NCBI GenBank assembly: GCA_905214865.1
Contig: CAJMNO010000017.1
Location: forward strand, 1-50,192
Direction of reading: 5' to 3'
DNA: 50,192 nt
Source: an uncultured bacterium
Lineage (GTDB): Bacteria > Actinomycetota > Coriobacteriia > Coriobacteriales > Atopobiaceae
Shown: one piece after another, positions 40,067-47,817 of the stretch
How the letters are laid out: each line of letters begins with the position of its first letter
Numbering within the stretch: the stretch's first letter is position 1
Program-made: the position numbers and the translations under genes
The notes under the pieces: model-generated
Databases searched by the model: none
Seen by the model: the letters and a program-made list of their open reading frames with translations, nothing else
What the model was told of the DNA's origin: nothing

Positions 40067-40258
40067 ATGGGAGAGGAACGGTGCGGGGTTCGAAGGGGGG
40101 CCGTCGCGCTGCTGCGCGACTGCAGGGGGCAGGGGACCACGGAGTACGCGATCCTGGTCGGCGTCCTCGTGGTCATAGCGATCGTCGCGATCATCGCGTT
40201 CAAGGGGAAGGTCCAGGAGCTCTGGACCGCCATCGCGGACGGCATGAACAGCCTCTGA
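40067..40258 (+). CDS. flp: Flp family type IVb major pilin
   Basis: The 63-residue prepilin has a 21-residue basic leader ending in RG, then the processing motif G|QGTTEY with Glu5 and Tyr6, then a hydrophobic helix (AILVGVLVVIAIVAIIAF) and a short tail. This matches Flp pilins (G/XXXXEY). The ATG at 40067 has AAGGAG 5 bases upstream; the longer frame from GTG 40046 is less likely. The prepilin peptidase (TadV/CpaA) needed to cleave it is not in the window. It is the likely main subunit of the pilus. Confidence 0.92.
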   Translation: MGEERCGVRRGAVALLRDCRGQGTTEYAILVGVLVVIAIVAIIAFKGKVQELWTAIADGMNSL

Positions 40259-40263
40259 GGGTC

Positions 40264-40716
40264 GTGGCGGCGTCGCTCTGCCTCGCCGCCCTCCTCGCCC
40301 TCCCCTCGGCCGTGGGGAGGGCGCATGGGGAGGGGGATGGCGGAGAGGGGCGCGGGACGGCCGCGGGGACGGCGTCGGGCGTGGGGGACGCAGGTGCCGC
40401 GCGAATGGGCGACCGGGGCATGGCATGCGACGAGACGAGTCCCCCGCAACGCGGGGACGTCCCCTCTCCCCTTCCCGTGGAGCAGAGCGCATCGGAGTTG
40501 CTTGCCGAGTACGAGGACCTGGGGACGTGCGCCCTCGTCCGTGCGGGCTACCTCGACCTGATGGGGGAGGTCTGGTGTTGCGTGGTGCAGGGGGACGGTT
40601 GGGTCGACGTCTGCGAGGTGCGCCCCGCGGAGGGCGGCGGGAGCCTGGTCCTAAGGAGGAGGCTCGACTCGCGCGAGTGGGCCGGTCGATGCCCGGTTGG
40701 GAGGACGGATGGCTAG
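40264..40716 (+). CDS. Secreted hypothetical protein within the tad locus
   Basis: The 150-residue product begins with a hydrophobic, probable signal sequence (VVAASLCLAALLALPSAVGRAHG), then a Gly/Ala/Asp-rich low-complexity region, then a small folded-looking domain (ELLAEYEDLGTCALVRAGYLDLMGEVWCCVVQ, WVDVCEV) with four cysteines. It is unrecognised. GTG at 40264 is the best start, but its ribosome site (GAGGG) is close and weak. The end overlaps the next gene. Its place between two pilin genes suggests a pilus-related surface or periplasm-equivalent role. Confidence 0.6.
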   Translation: MAASLCLAALLALPSAVGRAHGEGDGGEGRGTAAGTASGVGDAGAARMGDRGMACDETSPPQRGDVPSPLPVEQSASELLAEYEDLGTCALVRAGYLDLMGEVWCCVVQGDGWVDVCEVRPAEGGGSLVLRRRLDSREWAGRCPVGRTDG

Positions 40717-40960
40717 GGGAGACGGGAGGGGCGTACGTGATGGGGCACGTGCCTCCCTGCGGCTGCTTTGGTCGCAGGGAGGGCAGTCGACGCTCGAGTA
40801 TGCGCTCGTGCTGGGGTCGCTGCTCGCGTCCGTCCTCGCGCTCGCCTCGGTGTGGCGGGCGGGTGGTGACGGGAGCCTGCAGCGGGTCGCCCTGGAGGCG
40901 GCCTCGCACGTGCTTGGGGGCGGCGGCTCGCAGGGTCTTCGGGACGTCCTCCTGTTCTAG
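40709..40960 (+). CDS. Second Flp-like prepilin
   Basis: The 83-residue protein has a 25-residue leader ending in GG, then the prepilin motif G|QSTLEY with Glu5 and Tyr6, a hydrophobic helix (ALVLGSLLASVLALASVW) and a short hydrophilic tail. It looks like a second Flp pilin or minor pilin and was likely overlooked because it is small. GGGAGG lies just before the ATG. It overlaps the upstream gene by 8 bases and the TadE-like gene by about 47 if the TTG start there is right. Confidence 0.75.
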   Translation: MARGDGRGVRDGARASLRLLWSQGGQSTLEYALVLGSLLASVLALASVWRAGGDGSLQRVALEAASHVLGGGGSQGLRDVLLF

Positions 40961-41426
40961 GGACGCTGACCCGTCGCGCGGGCAGTCGAGCGTGGAGGCT
41001 GCGGTCCTCCTTCCCGCCCTCATGCTCGTCCTCGCGCTTCTCCTGGAGCCCGCCTGTCTCCTCTACACGCGGGCGGTCATGCTCTCCGCCGCCTCGGAGA
41101 CCGCGCGTGCGGTCCTCACAGACTACGACGGGGAGCTCGGCGACTGCAGGGAGTTTGCGCTGCGGCGACTCGCGGCGGTGCCCGAGGTCCCCCTCCTCCA
41201 CGTCGGGGGAAGGGCTGACTGGGAGGTGTCCGCCTCGCTGGACGGCGGGCGGGCGAGCGTCCAGATACGGGGTCATGCGAGGCCCCTCCCGCTCATGGGG
41301 GCGATGGGTGCCCTGGCGGGGATGTGCGACGGGGAGGGTGTCGTCCTGTCCGTCAGCGTCGAGGAGGACCTAAGGCCGGACTGGTTGGGAGGGACGTATG
41401 GGGAGTGGCAGGAGATGTGGGGATAG
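40914..41426 (+). CDS. TadE-like pseudopilin
   Basis: The 170-residue protein has a leader ending in RG, then G|QSSVEAAVLLPALMLVLALL, the TadE signature with conserved Glu5, and a ~110-residue extracellular domain. No ATG lies before the motif in frame; TTG at 40914 gives a 23-residue leader, in line with 20-25 for the neighbours, but has no close ribosome site. GTG at 40992 would lose the processing site. The gene overlaps both neighbours. TadE proteins are minor pilins that support Flp assembly. Confidence 0.7.
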   Translation: MGAAARRVFGTSSCSRDADPSRGQSSVEAAVLLPALMLVLALLLEPACLLYTRAVMLSAASETARAVLTDYDGELGDCREFALRRLAAVPEVPLLHVGGRADWEVSASLDGGRASVQIRGHARPLPLMGAMGALAGMCDGEGVVLSVSVEEDLRPDWLGGTYGEWQEMWG

Positions 41427-43467
41427 GGGAGGGGCCGCACGCCCCCGCCGCCGGCTCGGGCTCGGGACCTTCCTGGACGACGAGGGCGGGTACACCACGG
41501 TGGCCGTCGCGGTGGCGCTGCTCATGAGCCTCGTCCTGACGTTTGGAACCGCCGCGGCGGCATGGAGCCTGTCTCGGTCGGCGGACGTCCAGGAGGTGGC
41601 CGACGCCGTCGCGCTCGCCGGCTCCAACGTGGTGGCGGGCTATGCGACCGTCGCCCAGGTGATGGATGCCTGCGTCCTGAGCATGGGGCTGCTGGGGAGC
41701 ATGGTGTGCGCGGTCGGGCTGGTGGTCGCCGCGATCCCGGTGGTGAGCAGGGCGGCGCCGGCGATCCTCCGGGAGGGGAGGAAGATCCTCGACGCGAGGA
41801 AGGGGTTCGCGCGCTCGTCAGCCCGCGGGCTCCAGCGCCTCGAGCGGGCCATCCCCTCGCTCGTCATGGCGAGCTCCGCCTCCTGCGCGAGGGCGAGCTC
41901 GGCGGGCGGCGTCCCCTACTCGGGCGTGGCGGTCCCGCTCCCACGGCAGGGGAGGTCGGACTTCTCATCGCTGGACGACGGACTGGGGGGAGAGGAGCTC
42001 GAGCAGCGCGGCCAGAGGATCGCCGAGGCGTCTGCGAGGAAGCGCGACGCCGACGAGCGTGCCTCGAGGGAGCGCGAGAGGGCCTGGCGCGCGGACAACG
42101 TGGACGACCCGCTCTGCATGCGGAGCAGGGCGGACTCGCTCGCCGGGCTCCCCGCGGCGCAGAACCCCGCCTACCCGTCGCCGGAGGCCTGGGAGTTCGA
42201 GTACGCACGGGTGAGGGCATGCAACTACTACCTGGCGCGCTGGGAGGCGGAACCGTGTGCCGGCAACGGTCCCGACGAGCTGCAGCGCTCGTGTGCGCGC
42301 AAGGAGTTCTACCGGTATGCGCACCAGAAGATCTCGAGGGCGACCTGCGTCGACGGGCCGGACGAGGTCGGAATCGACCTCCCCGAGCTCCCCCACAACC
42401 GCGACATGGTGAGGGGGACCGAGCTCTACACCGACGTCGTCTGGCCCTGCACGCTCGAGGAAGGTGGGGTCACGCTGCACTGCTCGCTCTCGTGCCCAGG
42501 TGCCACGGGTCCCTCCGCCGGCAGCGCCTCGCTCGCGGAGGAGGAGAGCGGCGGGGTGCTGAGGTGCGAGGTGTGCAGGATGGACGCCAAGGCGATGGGC
42601 AACGTCGCGAACGCCAGCACCAACATCCCCAACGGGTTCGAGCACTACTGGCGAATCGTCGTGGAGGCGTCACGCTCCTACCAGCGTGCGCGCGAGGAGT
42701 CCATTGCCGCCGAGCGCGAAATGCGCGACGCCGCCGAGGAGGGGAGGGGGACGTTCCGCGAGGCCATCGACCTGCTGTCGGTCCCGCGCCCCAAGCTCGT
42801 GCCCCCTGGGGCGTACGGATGCGTCTCGGTCGTGCGGCGCGGCGAGTCCGTTCCGGTCCCCTCCGAGCTCACCGCCGCGTTCCTCTCGCAGGCGGAGCTG
42901 CCCGAGGGCTGCGCCATTGCCGGGGCGACCCTCGCGCCAGACGACTCCACCGACGGGAGCGACGTCCTCTCCTCGGTGTTCGAGGGGGTCACGCGGGGGT
43001 GTGGGGGACTCGTGCTGGACTTCGCCGGTGACGTGGTCGGGGCGTGGGGGAGGCTGCTCGTCTCGTACGGCTCCTCCTACGAGTCCGCGTCGCGCGTTGC
43101 CGAGGACATGTTCGACGGAATCGGTCCCGTCTTCGGCGAGAGGGTCGCCTCGTGGCTCAGGTCCGAGCTCTCGGCGGTCGTCCGAGACGCCGGGTTCGAG
43201 CCGGCGGACATGCGGGTCAGGAAGCCGGTCCTGGTCAACAGCCAGGAGGTGATGGACAAGGCGGGGCTCGCAAAGGGGGAGCAGGTCAGGAGGGCGATCG
43301 AGTCGATCCCCGCGAGCCCGGGGGAGCTCGCGGAACGGCTTGAGGGAGAGGTGAGGTCCATGCTCGGGGATGGCGAGGTCGTCCTGGCGGAGGTGCCCAT
43401 CCCCGGCATGGGGGAGAGGGGCGTTCCCCTCGTACTCGACCTCTCCACCCTCGGGGGTGTGGCATGA
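41398..43467 (+). CDS. TadG-like large pilus assembly protein
   Basis: The 689-residue protein has one N-terminal membrane helix preceded by DDEGGYTTVAVAVALLMSLVLTF, similar to Tad-type pseudopilin helices but without the Glu5 seen in the flanking prepilins. A second hydrophobic stretch (about 98-120) follows. The rest is a large extracellular domain, Ala/Glu/Arg-rich and with many cysteines, no von Willebrand domain obvious. By position and topology it corresponds to TadG, the largest minor component. GGGAGGG precedes the ATG. It ends with ATGA overlap to the next gene. Confidence 0.72.
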   Translation: MGSGRRCGDRGGAARPRRRLGLGTFLDDEGGYTTVAVAVALLMSLVLTFGTAAAAWSLSRSADVQEVADAVALAGSNVVAGYATVAQVMDACVLSMGLLGSMVCAVGLVVAAIPVVSRAAPAILREGRKILDARKGFARSSARGLQRLERAIPSLVMASSASCARASSAGGVPYSGVAVPLPRQGRSDFSSLDDGLGGEELEQRGQRIAEASARKRDADERASRERERAWRADNVDDPLCMRSRADSLAGLPAAQNPAYPSPEAWEFEYARVRACNYYLARWEAEPCAGNGPDELQRSCARKEFYRYAHQKISRATCVDGPDEVGIDLPELPHNRDMVRGTELYTDVVWPCTLEEGGVTLHCSLSCPGATGPSAGSASLAEEESGGVLRCEVCRMDAKAMGNVANASTNIPNGFEHYWRIVVEASRSYQRAREESIAAEREMRDAAEEGRGTFREAIDLLSVPRPKLVPPGAYGCVSVVRRGESVPVPSELTAAFLSQAELPEGCAIAGATLAPDDSTDGSDVLSSVFEGVTRGCGGLVLDFAGDVVGAWGRLLVSYGSSYESASRVAEDMFDGIGPVFGERVASWLRSELSAVVRDAGFEPADMRVRKPVLVNSQEVMDKAGLAKGEQVRRAIESIPASPGELAERLEGEVRSMLGDGEVVLAEVPIPGMGERGVPLVLDLSTLGGVA

Positions 43468-43967
43468 GGGGGCTGGTTGCGGGCCCCTCGCCGGGCCGGT
43501 GTGACGCATCCGGCGAGTCGGGCCAGATGACGGTGGAGATGGCGGTCCTCATGCCGGTCACGATCGTGGTCGCGCTGGTTGCCTACAACCTCGTTCGGTT
43601 CGTCGGCGCCTGCGCGCTATTCGACCGCGCCGCGGCCGACTGCGTCATCGTCCACGGCGTCTCGCCCTCCGGTGGCGGGGGAGACGGGCCCGACGTCGAG
43701 TCGGTCCGGGCGGCGCTCGAGGGGACGCTTCCCAAGGGGTCCTGCGAGGTGTCGGTCGAGGCGGAGGGGGCCGGCCCCATCGCCGCCCCGTCGGGGGCGG
43801 TGGCGTTTCCCCTCTCCCCGTCGCTCACGACCTTCACCTGCACCCTGAGGTACCGGCCATGTCCCTCGTCGTTCGTCCTGGCGGGCGTGGGGTTCTCGCC
43901 CCCGCTTGCACTCGTGCACGAGCGTTCCGTCGTAGTCGACTGTCACAGACCGGGGGTGGTGGTGTAG
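43464..43967 (+). CDS. TadE/TadF-like pseudopilin
   Basis: The 167-residue protein has a 20-residue leader ending in SG, then G|QMTVEMAVLMPVTIVVALVAYNLV, a TadE/F-type prepilin motif with Glu5, and an extracellular domain with several cysteines (DCVIVHG, GSCEVSV, FTCTLRYRPC, VDCHRPG). The ATG overlaps the stop of the TadG-like gene. With the TadE-like product it likely forms the minor pilin set. The DUF192 gene starts directly after its stop. Confidence 0.75.
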   Translation: MRGLVAGPSPGRCDASGESGQMTVEMAVLMPVTIVVALVAYNLVRFVGACALFDRAAADCVIVHGVSPSGGGGDGPDVESVRAALEGTLPKGSCEVSVEAEGAGPIAAPSGAVAFPLSPSLTTFTCTLRYRPCPSSFVLAGVGFSPPLALVHERSVVVDCHRPGVVV

Positions 43968-44375
43968 ATGGCATGCGAGGGTTGGGCCCTGGACGTCGTC
44001 GACCTGGGAGGCAGGAGGGTCGGGAGGTTCTGGGTCAGGGGAGACGTCGTGGGAAGGCTGAGGGGGCTCCTGGGCACGGGGGACGACGCGGACCCCATCG
44101 CCCTCCTGGGGTGCGGCTCGATCCACACCCACGGGATGAGGTACCCCATCGACGTCGCGTTCGTGTCCGGGGACGGGAGGGTGCTGCTCGTCGCGAGGGG
44201 CGTCTCGTCCGGAAACGTCGTCAGCTGCCCCGGCGCCCGGACGGTGCTGGAGCGACCGAGTCGCGGCGGGTGGTGGCCCGTCGTCGGCGACGTCGTCGAG
44301 CTGCGCCTGCTGAGGGGGAGCAGGGTGGGAGGGGCCGCCCCTCTCGCCTGCCCCGAGTCCTGTGGGAAGGAGTGA
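43968..44375 (+). CDS. DUF192 domain protein
   Basis: The 135-residue protein matches DUF192: CGSIHTHGMRYPIDVAFVSGDGRVLLV corresponds to the conserved fwMxxTxxPLDvvFld block. The function of the family is unknown; it is often encoded beside Tad or secretion genes. No signal peptide is visible, unlike many periplasmic DUF192 proteins, so it may be cytoplasmic. It starts directly after the TadE/F stop with no gap, within the operon. Confidence 0.8.
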   Translation: MACEGWALDVVDLGGRRVGRFWVRGDVVGRLRGLLGTGDDADPIALLGCGSIHTHGMRYPIDVAFVSGDGRVLLVARGVSSGNVVSCPGARTVLERPSRGGWWPVVGDVVELRLLRGSRVGGAAPLACPESCGKE

Positions 44376-44376
44376 G

Positions 44377-44907
44377 ATGGAGACCAAGACCTGCCCGTGC
44401 TGCGGGATGGAGCTGTTCTCCGACATGGACGTGTGCTATGGCTGCATGTACGACTTCACCAGGGAGCCGGCGGGCGAGCCTGACCCCGACCCCCTGGCGA
44501 TGGACCTGGACGAGCCGGACATCCCACGGTCGCTCGAGCCGGCCCCGGGTGCCGTGTGCGAGGCGGGTGACACCCTCGTGCTGGGGGAGGGGTGCCGGCT
44601 TTTCCCACGGGGCATGTCCATCGGGCTTCACGGCAACGACCTCGAGGTGACGATCCCGTTGCCCGACGGCGGGATCACGGTGGGGAGCCTCCCGGCAAAC
44701 GACGTCGTCCTCCATTCGAGGGCGGTCGCGGGGCGGCAGCTGCGCATCTCACCCTGCCTTGGCGGGGCGCTCGTGGAGGACGGGGGCTCGGAGAACCCGG
44801 CGACGCTCAGGGGGAGGTACGTGTCGTCGCTCGCCAAGATGATCCCCGGCGACGTGCTGGACGTGTGCGGGACCAAGATCACGCTCGTGTGCCCGCCTGT
44901 GGCGTGA
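44377..44907 (+). CDS. Zinc-ribbon and FHA-domain protein
   Basis: The 176-residue protein has an N-terminal zinc ribbon (CPCCG and CYGC at about 6-28), an acidic linker and a C-terminal FHA-like domain (~90-175: GGITVGSLPANDVVLHSRAVAGRQLRI, LVEDGGSENPATLRG), which bind phosphothreonine. No kinase is visible nearby. FHA proteins at secretion or pilus loci often transmit Ser/Thr kinase signals, so it may regulate the Tad machine. GGAAGGAG fixes the start. It is the last gene of the tad operon; a new promoter follows. Confidence 0.75.
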   Translation: METKTCPCCGMELFSDMDVCYGCMYDFTREPAGEPDPDPLAMDLDEPDIPRSLEPAPGAVCEAGDTLVLGEGCRLFPRGMSIGLHGNDLEVTIPLPDGGITVGSLPANDVVLHSRAVAGRQLRISPCLGGALVEDGGSENPATLRGRYVSSLAKMIPGDVLDVCGTKITLVCPPVA

Positions 44908-44933
44908 CGGCTGCGGCTTCGCGCAGGGGCCTC

Positions 44934-44942
44934 TGGTAAACT
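44934..44942 (+). promoter_or_regulatory. Extended -10 promoter of the DUF2207 gene
   Basis: TGGTAAACT (TGn plus TAAACT) lies about 70 bases before the ATG at 45014 and separates the tad operon from the next unit. Confidence 0.5.
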
Positions 44943-45013
44943 TTTGCGTGTGCATGCGAATAGGCCCTGCGATGCGTGGACGACGAAGCGCTCGCACCCG
45001 GAAGGGAGCGGTA

Positions 45014-46972
45014 ATGACCCTGCAACCTGCGATTAGGAGGCTGCGTCCCGCCCTTGTCGCCCTTGTCGCGATGATGCTGGCCCTCGTCCTGCTCCCCTCA
45101 AGGGCATGGGCGGACGGCGACTACTCCATTGACAGCGTCGACATCGATGCGACGGTCGCCTCAGACGGGTCCGTCTCGGTGAGGGAGACGCGCGAGTTCA
45201 ACTTCGACGGCTCGTTCCACGGGGTGTACTGGGACATCCCGACGGGAGACGAGAACTCGGGGATAGGGACCACCATCGGCCAGGTGGGCCTGCAGGAGGG
45301 GGACCAGTTCATCCCGTTCACCGAGTCGGGCAGCGGCGAGGACGGCACGTACACCGTCACCCGCGAGGACGGCTACCTCGAGGTCAAGATCTACTCCGCC
45401 CACGAGGACGAGTCGGCGAGCTTCACGGTCAACTACACCGACACCAACCTCGCAACCAGGTGGGAGGACACGGGCGAGCTCTACTGGAAGTTCGTCTCGG
45501 ACGGATGGCAGGTGGAGTCGCAGAACGTCACCTGCTCCATTCACCTTCCCGTCCCCTCGGGCACCACGGTCACCCCAGGCAGCAACGTCAGGGCATGGGG
45601 GCACGGCCCGCTGGACGCCACCGTAAACGTGGGTACCGCGGGGACGGTCACCTACAGCGTCCCCGGGGTGGGGACCTCGGAGTACGCAGAGGCCCGCATC
45701 GTCTTCCCGCAGGAGTGGCTCTCGCAGGAGGCCGTCACCCAGCAGAAGAGGCTCGACACGGTCCTCTCCGAGGAGCAGCAGTGGGCCGACGAGGCAAACG
45801 CGCAGCGCGAGCGCGCCCGCCTCATGGGCTACGTCGCCCTCGCGGTCTTCGTGACCGCCGGGGTGGCCTCCGTCGTGGTGGCGGTCCTTCGCAGGAGGAA
45901 GTACGTCCGTGACCACACGCCGCAGTTCGACGACAAGTACTTCCGCGACGTGCCCACCAAGGACCACCCGGCGGTGCTGGGCGCACTCCTCAACGGGGGA
46001 AAGCCCACGCAGGACGACTTCACGGCATCCCTCATGCGTCTGAGCGACCTTGGCCTGGTCAAGCTCGAGCAGGTCAAGCTCACGAAGAAGCGGATTCTGC
46101 TGGGCGAGAAGACCGTGGACGACTATCGCCTCACCCGTCTCGACGGTCCCGCGAGGGAGCAGGTGGACAAGAAGTCCGCCCGGATCGACGACGCGGTGCT
46201 CGACTTCCTCTTCGAGACCGTGGCGTCCAACGTGGACGGGGCAAAGCCGCACTCGGGCGAGCTCTACTTCTCCGACATCGAATCTGTCGCCAAGGAAAAT
46301 CCCGAGCTCTTCTCGGACAAGTACAAGGACTGGGAGGACACCGTCGAGGGCGTCGCAATCCAGCGCGGGTTCTACGTCGACCCCAAGGCAACGAGCAAGG
46401 TCCCCTGCATCGCCCTGTTCGTCCTGGACGTGCTGCTCGCCTTCATCGACTTCTTCCTCATGGTGATCGAGACCGTGACCGTTGGCGTGGGGATGATCTC
46501 GCTGTTGGCTCTTGCGGTCGGCGCCATTGCGTCGATGCTTGCCATCAAGGGGATGAAGGAGCTCTCCCCCGAGGCGATAGAGACCACTGCCAAGCTCGAA
46601 GCCCTGCGCCGTTGGCTCAAGGACTTCACCCGGCTGGAGGAGGCCGTTCCCAGGGACGTGGTCCTGTGGAACCGCCTCCTGGTGATGGCCGTGGTCCTGG
46701 GAGTCGCCGACGAGGTCGTGAAGCAGCTCAAGGTCGCGGTTCCCGAGGTCGTGAGCGACCCCGGCTTCATGCCCGTGTATGGGTGGTACTACTACAGCCC
46801 GTCCATCGGGACGCCGGCGACGGCCTTTGCCAATGCTGCGGCCTCCGCCCACAAGGTCACCGCGGCTGCCCTCTCCGAGTCGTCCAACAGCTCGGGCGGC
46901 GGCTTTGGCGGAGGGTTCTCCGGCGGCGGTGGTGGCGGCTTTGGCGGCGGAGGCGGAGGAGGTGCCTTCTGA
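45014..46972 (+). CDS. DUF2207 family membrane protein
   Basis: The 652-residue protein has a signal peptide (to about residue 33, ending SRAWA), a large extracellular DUF2207 domain (~35-265), a membrane helix (~272-298), a cytoplasmic part with winged-helix-like segment (TQDDFTASLMRLSDLGLVKLEQVK), two further membrane helices (~455-510), and a Gly/Ser-rich tail (GGGFGG repeats, end GGGGAF). Such tails are typical of the family. Function is unknown. AAGGGAG precedes the ATG. The next small gene starts at its stop. Confidence 0.88.
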   Translation: MTLQPAIRRLRPALVALVAMMLALVLLPSRAWADGDYSIDSVDIDATVASDGSVSVRETREFNFDGSFHGVYWDIPTGDENSGIGTTIGQVGLQEGDQFIPFTESGSGEDGTYTVTREDGYLEVKIYSAHEDESASFTVNYTDTNLATRWEDTGELYWKFVSDGWQVESQNVTCSIHLPVPSGTTVTPGSNVRAWGHGPLDATVNVGTAGTVTYSVPGVGTSEYAEARIVFPQEWLSQEAVTQQKRLDTVLSEEQQWADEANAQRERARLMGYVALAVFVTAGVASVVVAVLRRRKYVRDHTPQFDDKYFRDVPTKDHPAVLGALLNGGKPTQDDFTASLMRLSDLGLVKLEQVKLTKKRILLGEKTVDDYRLTRLDGPAREQVDKKSARIDDAVLDFLFETVASNVDGAKPHSGELYFSDIESVAKENPELFSDKYKDWEDTVEGVAIQRGFYVDPKATSKVPCIALFVLDVLLAFIDFFLMVIETVTVGVGMISLLALAVGAIASMLAIKGMKELSPEAIETTAKLEALRRWLKDFTRLEEAVPRDVVLWNRLLVMAVVLGVADEVVKQLKVAVPEVVSDPGFMPVYGWYYYSPSIGTPATAFANAAASAHKVTAAALSESSNSSGGGFGGGFSGGGGGGFGGGGGGGAF

Positions 46973-47229
46973 TGAGGGGAATAGTGAGCATCGGCGACGT
47001 CGTGGAGATGAACAAGGTGCTCCAGGACCAGGGGGTACCTGCCTACGTCCATCTCCACGACACGTGTGGGAGCCAGTTCTTCACCTTCGGCCCTCCAAAG
47101 GGGAGTGAAACCCAGGGGGTGTCGGAGCAGTCCCTCGGGGCAGCCCGGGAGAAGGTGGGGGAGTTCCTCTCCTCCAGGGGAATTGGGGTCGAGTTCTCCG
47201 AGGACGGCAAGTCGTTCTGGACGGCTTGA
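46972..47229 (+). CDS. Small RDAC-like hypothetical protein
   Basis: The 85-residue protein starts MRGIVSIGDVVEMNKVLQ and has a central VHLHDTCGSQFF segment, followed by a helix and EFSEDGKSFW. It resembles the small RDAC family of Firmicutes and Actinobacteria, in which the motif reads RDAC; here it is HDTC. Function is unknown. Its ATG overlaps the DUF2207 stop, and GGAGGAGG lies within the upstream gene's end. Confidence 0.6.
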   Translation: MRGIVSIGDVVEMNKVLQDQGVPAYVHLHDTCGSQFFTFGPPKGSETQGVSEQSLGAAREKVGEFLSSRGIGVEFSEDGKSFWTA

Positions 47230-47293
47230 CCCTGATTCCGGGGCGGCGCGTCGGAGACAGTTTGTTGGGTGAGAAGAAAAATCGAGAATCTGG

Positions 47294-47321
47294 TTGACGC
47301 CCCTCAAATCTTTGTTATATT
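47294..47321 (+). promoter_or_regulatory. Promoter of tRNA-Phe
   Basis: TTGACG and TATATT with a 16-base spacer end 26 bases before the tRNA. This is one of the best sigma-70-type promoters in the window, fitting for a tRNA gene. Confidence 0.75.
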
Positions 47322-47347
47322 AAACAAGCTTGCCTTGCAGGCACTTC

Positions 47348-47423
47348 GGCTGGGTAGCTCAGTTGGTAGAGCAGGGGACTGAAAATCCCCGTGTCAGGGG
47401 TTCGATTCCCTTCCCCGCCACCA
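47348..47423 (+). tRNA. tRNA-Phe (anticodon GAA)
   Basis: The 76-base cloverleaf has D-stem GCTC/GAGC, anticodon stem GGGGA/TCCCC with loop CTGAAAA (GAA, phenylalanine), T-loop TTCGATT and encoded CCA. The acceptor stem GGCTGGG/CCCCGCC has one mismatch (position 4 U against C69). It is the cognate tRNA of the pheST T-box. It borders the foreign-looking region to the right and may be an attachment site. Confidence 0.95.
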
Positions 47424-47466
47424 GAAAAGCGCAGGTCAGGGGCCATGTCCTCTGGCCTGCTTTTCT
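47423..47466 (+). terminator. Terminator of tRNA-Phe
   Basis: AGAAAAG and CTTTTCT flank an 11-base-pair stem CAGGTCAGGGG/CCTCTGGCCTG with two G-U pairs; the 3' arm ends in a T-run. It starts right at the CCA end. Confidence 0.85.
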
Positions 47467-47745
47467 TTAGAGCGGACGACGACCCCTCACGCTGTAGGCA
47501 CCGTCGGACTTGCGCGTATCAGACATGTACTCGTCCCACAGCTCCTGCAGAGACAGGCCAAGGTAGTCGCCGATTACCTTGGCGCGGTCTACCGTCGGCA
47601 TGTGTATCTCGCGCGAGGAAACGAGCCTCGAGATATACGATTTTCCGAACCTCGAGTAGTCGGCCAGCCCCTGCTGGGTCAGGCCCCTCGCCCTCAACAA
47701 TCTTAGAACCGTCGGGCCGAAGTCCAGGTCCTCCCTGTCGTACAC
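47467..47745 (-). CDS. XRE family helix-turn-helix regulator
   Basis: The 92-residue protein has an HTH of the Cro/XRE type (VLRLLRARGLTQQGLADYSRFGKSYISRLVSSR) and a short C-terminal helix region. The GTG at 47745 follows GGAGG by 7 bases. Its end abuts the tRNA-Phe terminator. It lies downstream of the phage-like HNH and terminase-small genes on the same strand, and probably belongs to the same element, although such regulators are usually near integrase or excision genes. Confidence 0.8.
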   Translation of the reverse strand: MYDREDLDFGPTVLRLLRARGLTQQGLADYSRFGKSYISRLVSSREIHMPTVDRAKVIGDYLGLSLQELWDEYMSDTRKSDGAYSVRGRRPL

Positions 47746-47817
47746 GGAATCGCCTCCAAACCAACCTGAACCGGACTGCCCGCCAACCAATTAGCGTGCG
47801 TTACTCGTTACGCATTG

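Noticed and set aside
38942..41023. 693-residue minus-strand open frame across the tad genes
   Set aside because: Arg/Pro-rich shadow; the plus strand has consecutive overlapping tad genes with ribosome sites.
47348..47423. Direct copy of the tRNA-Phe 3' end marking a second att site
   Set aside because: No repeat of the T-arm/CCA segment was found in the rest of the window; it may lie beyond the right edge.
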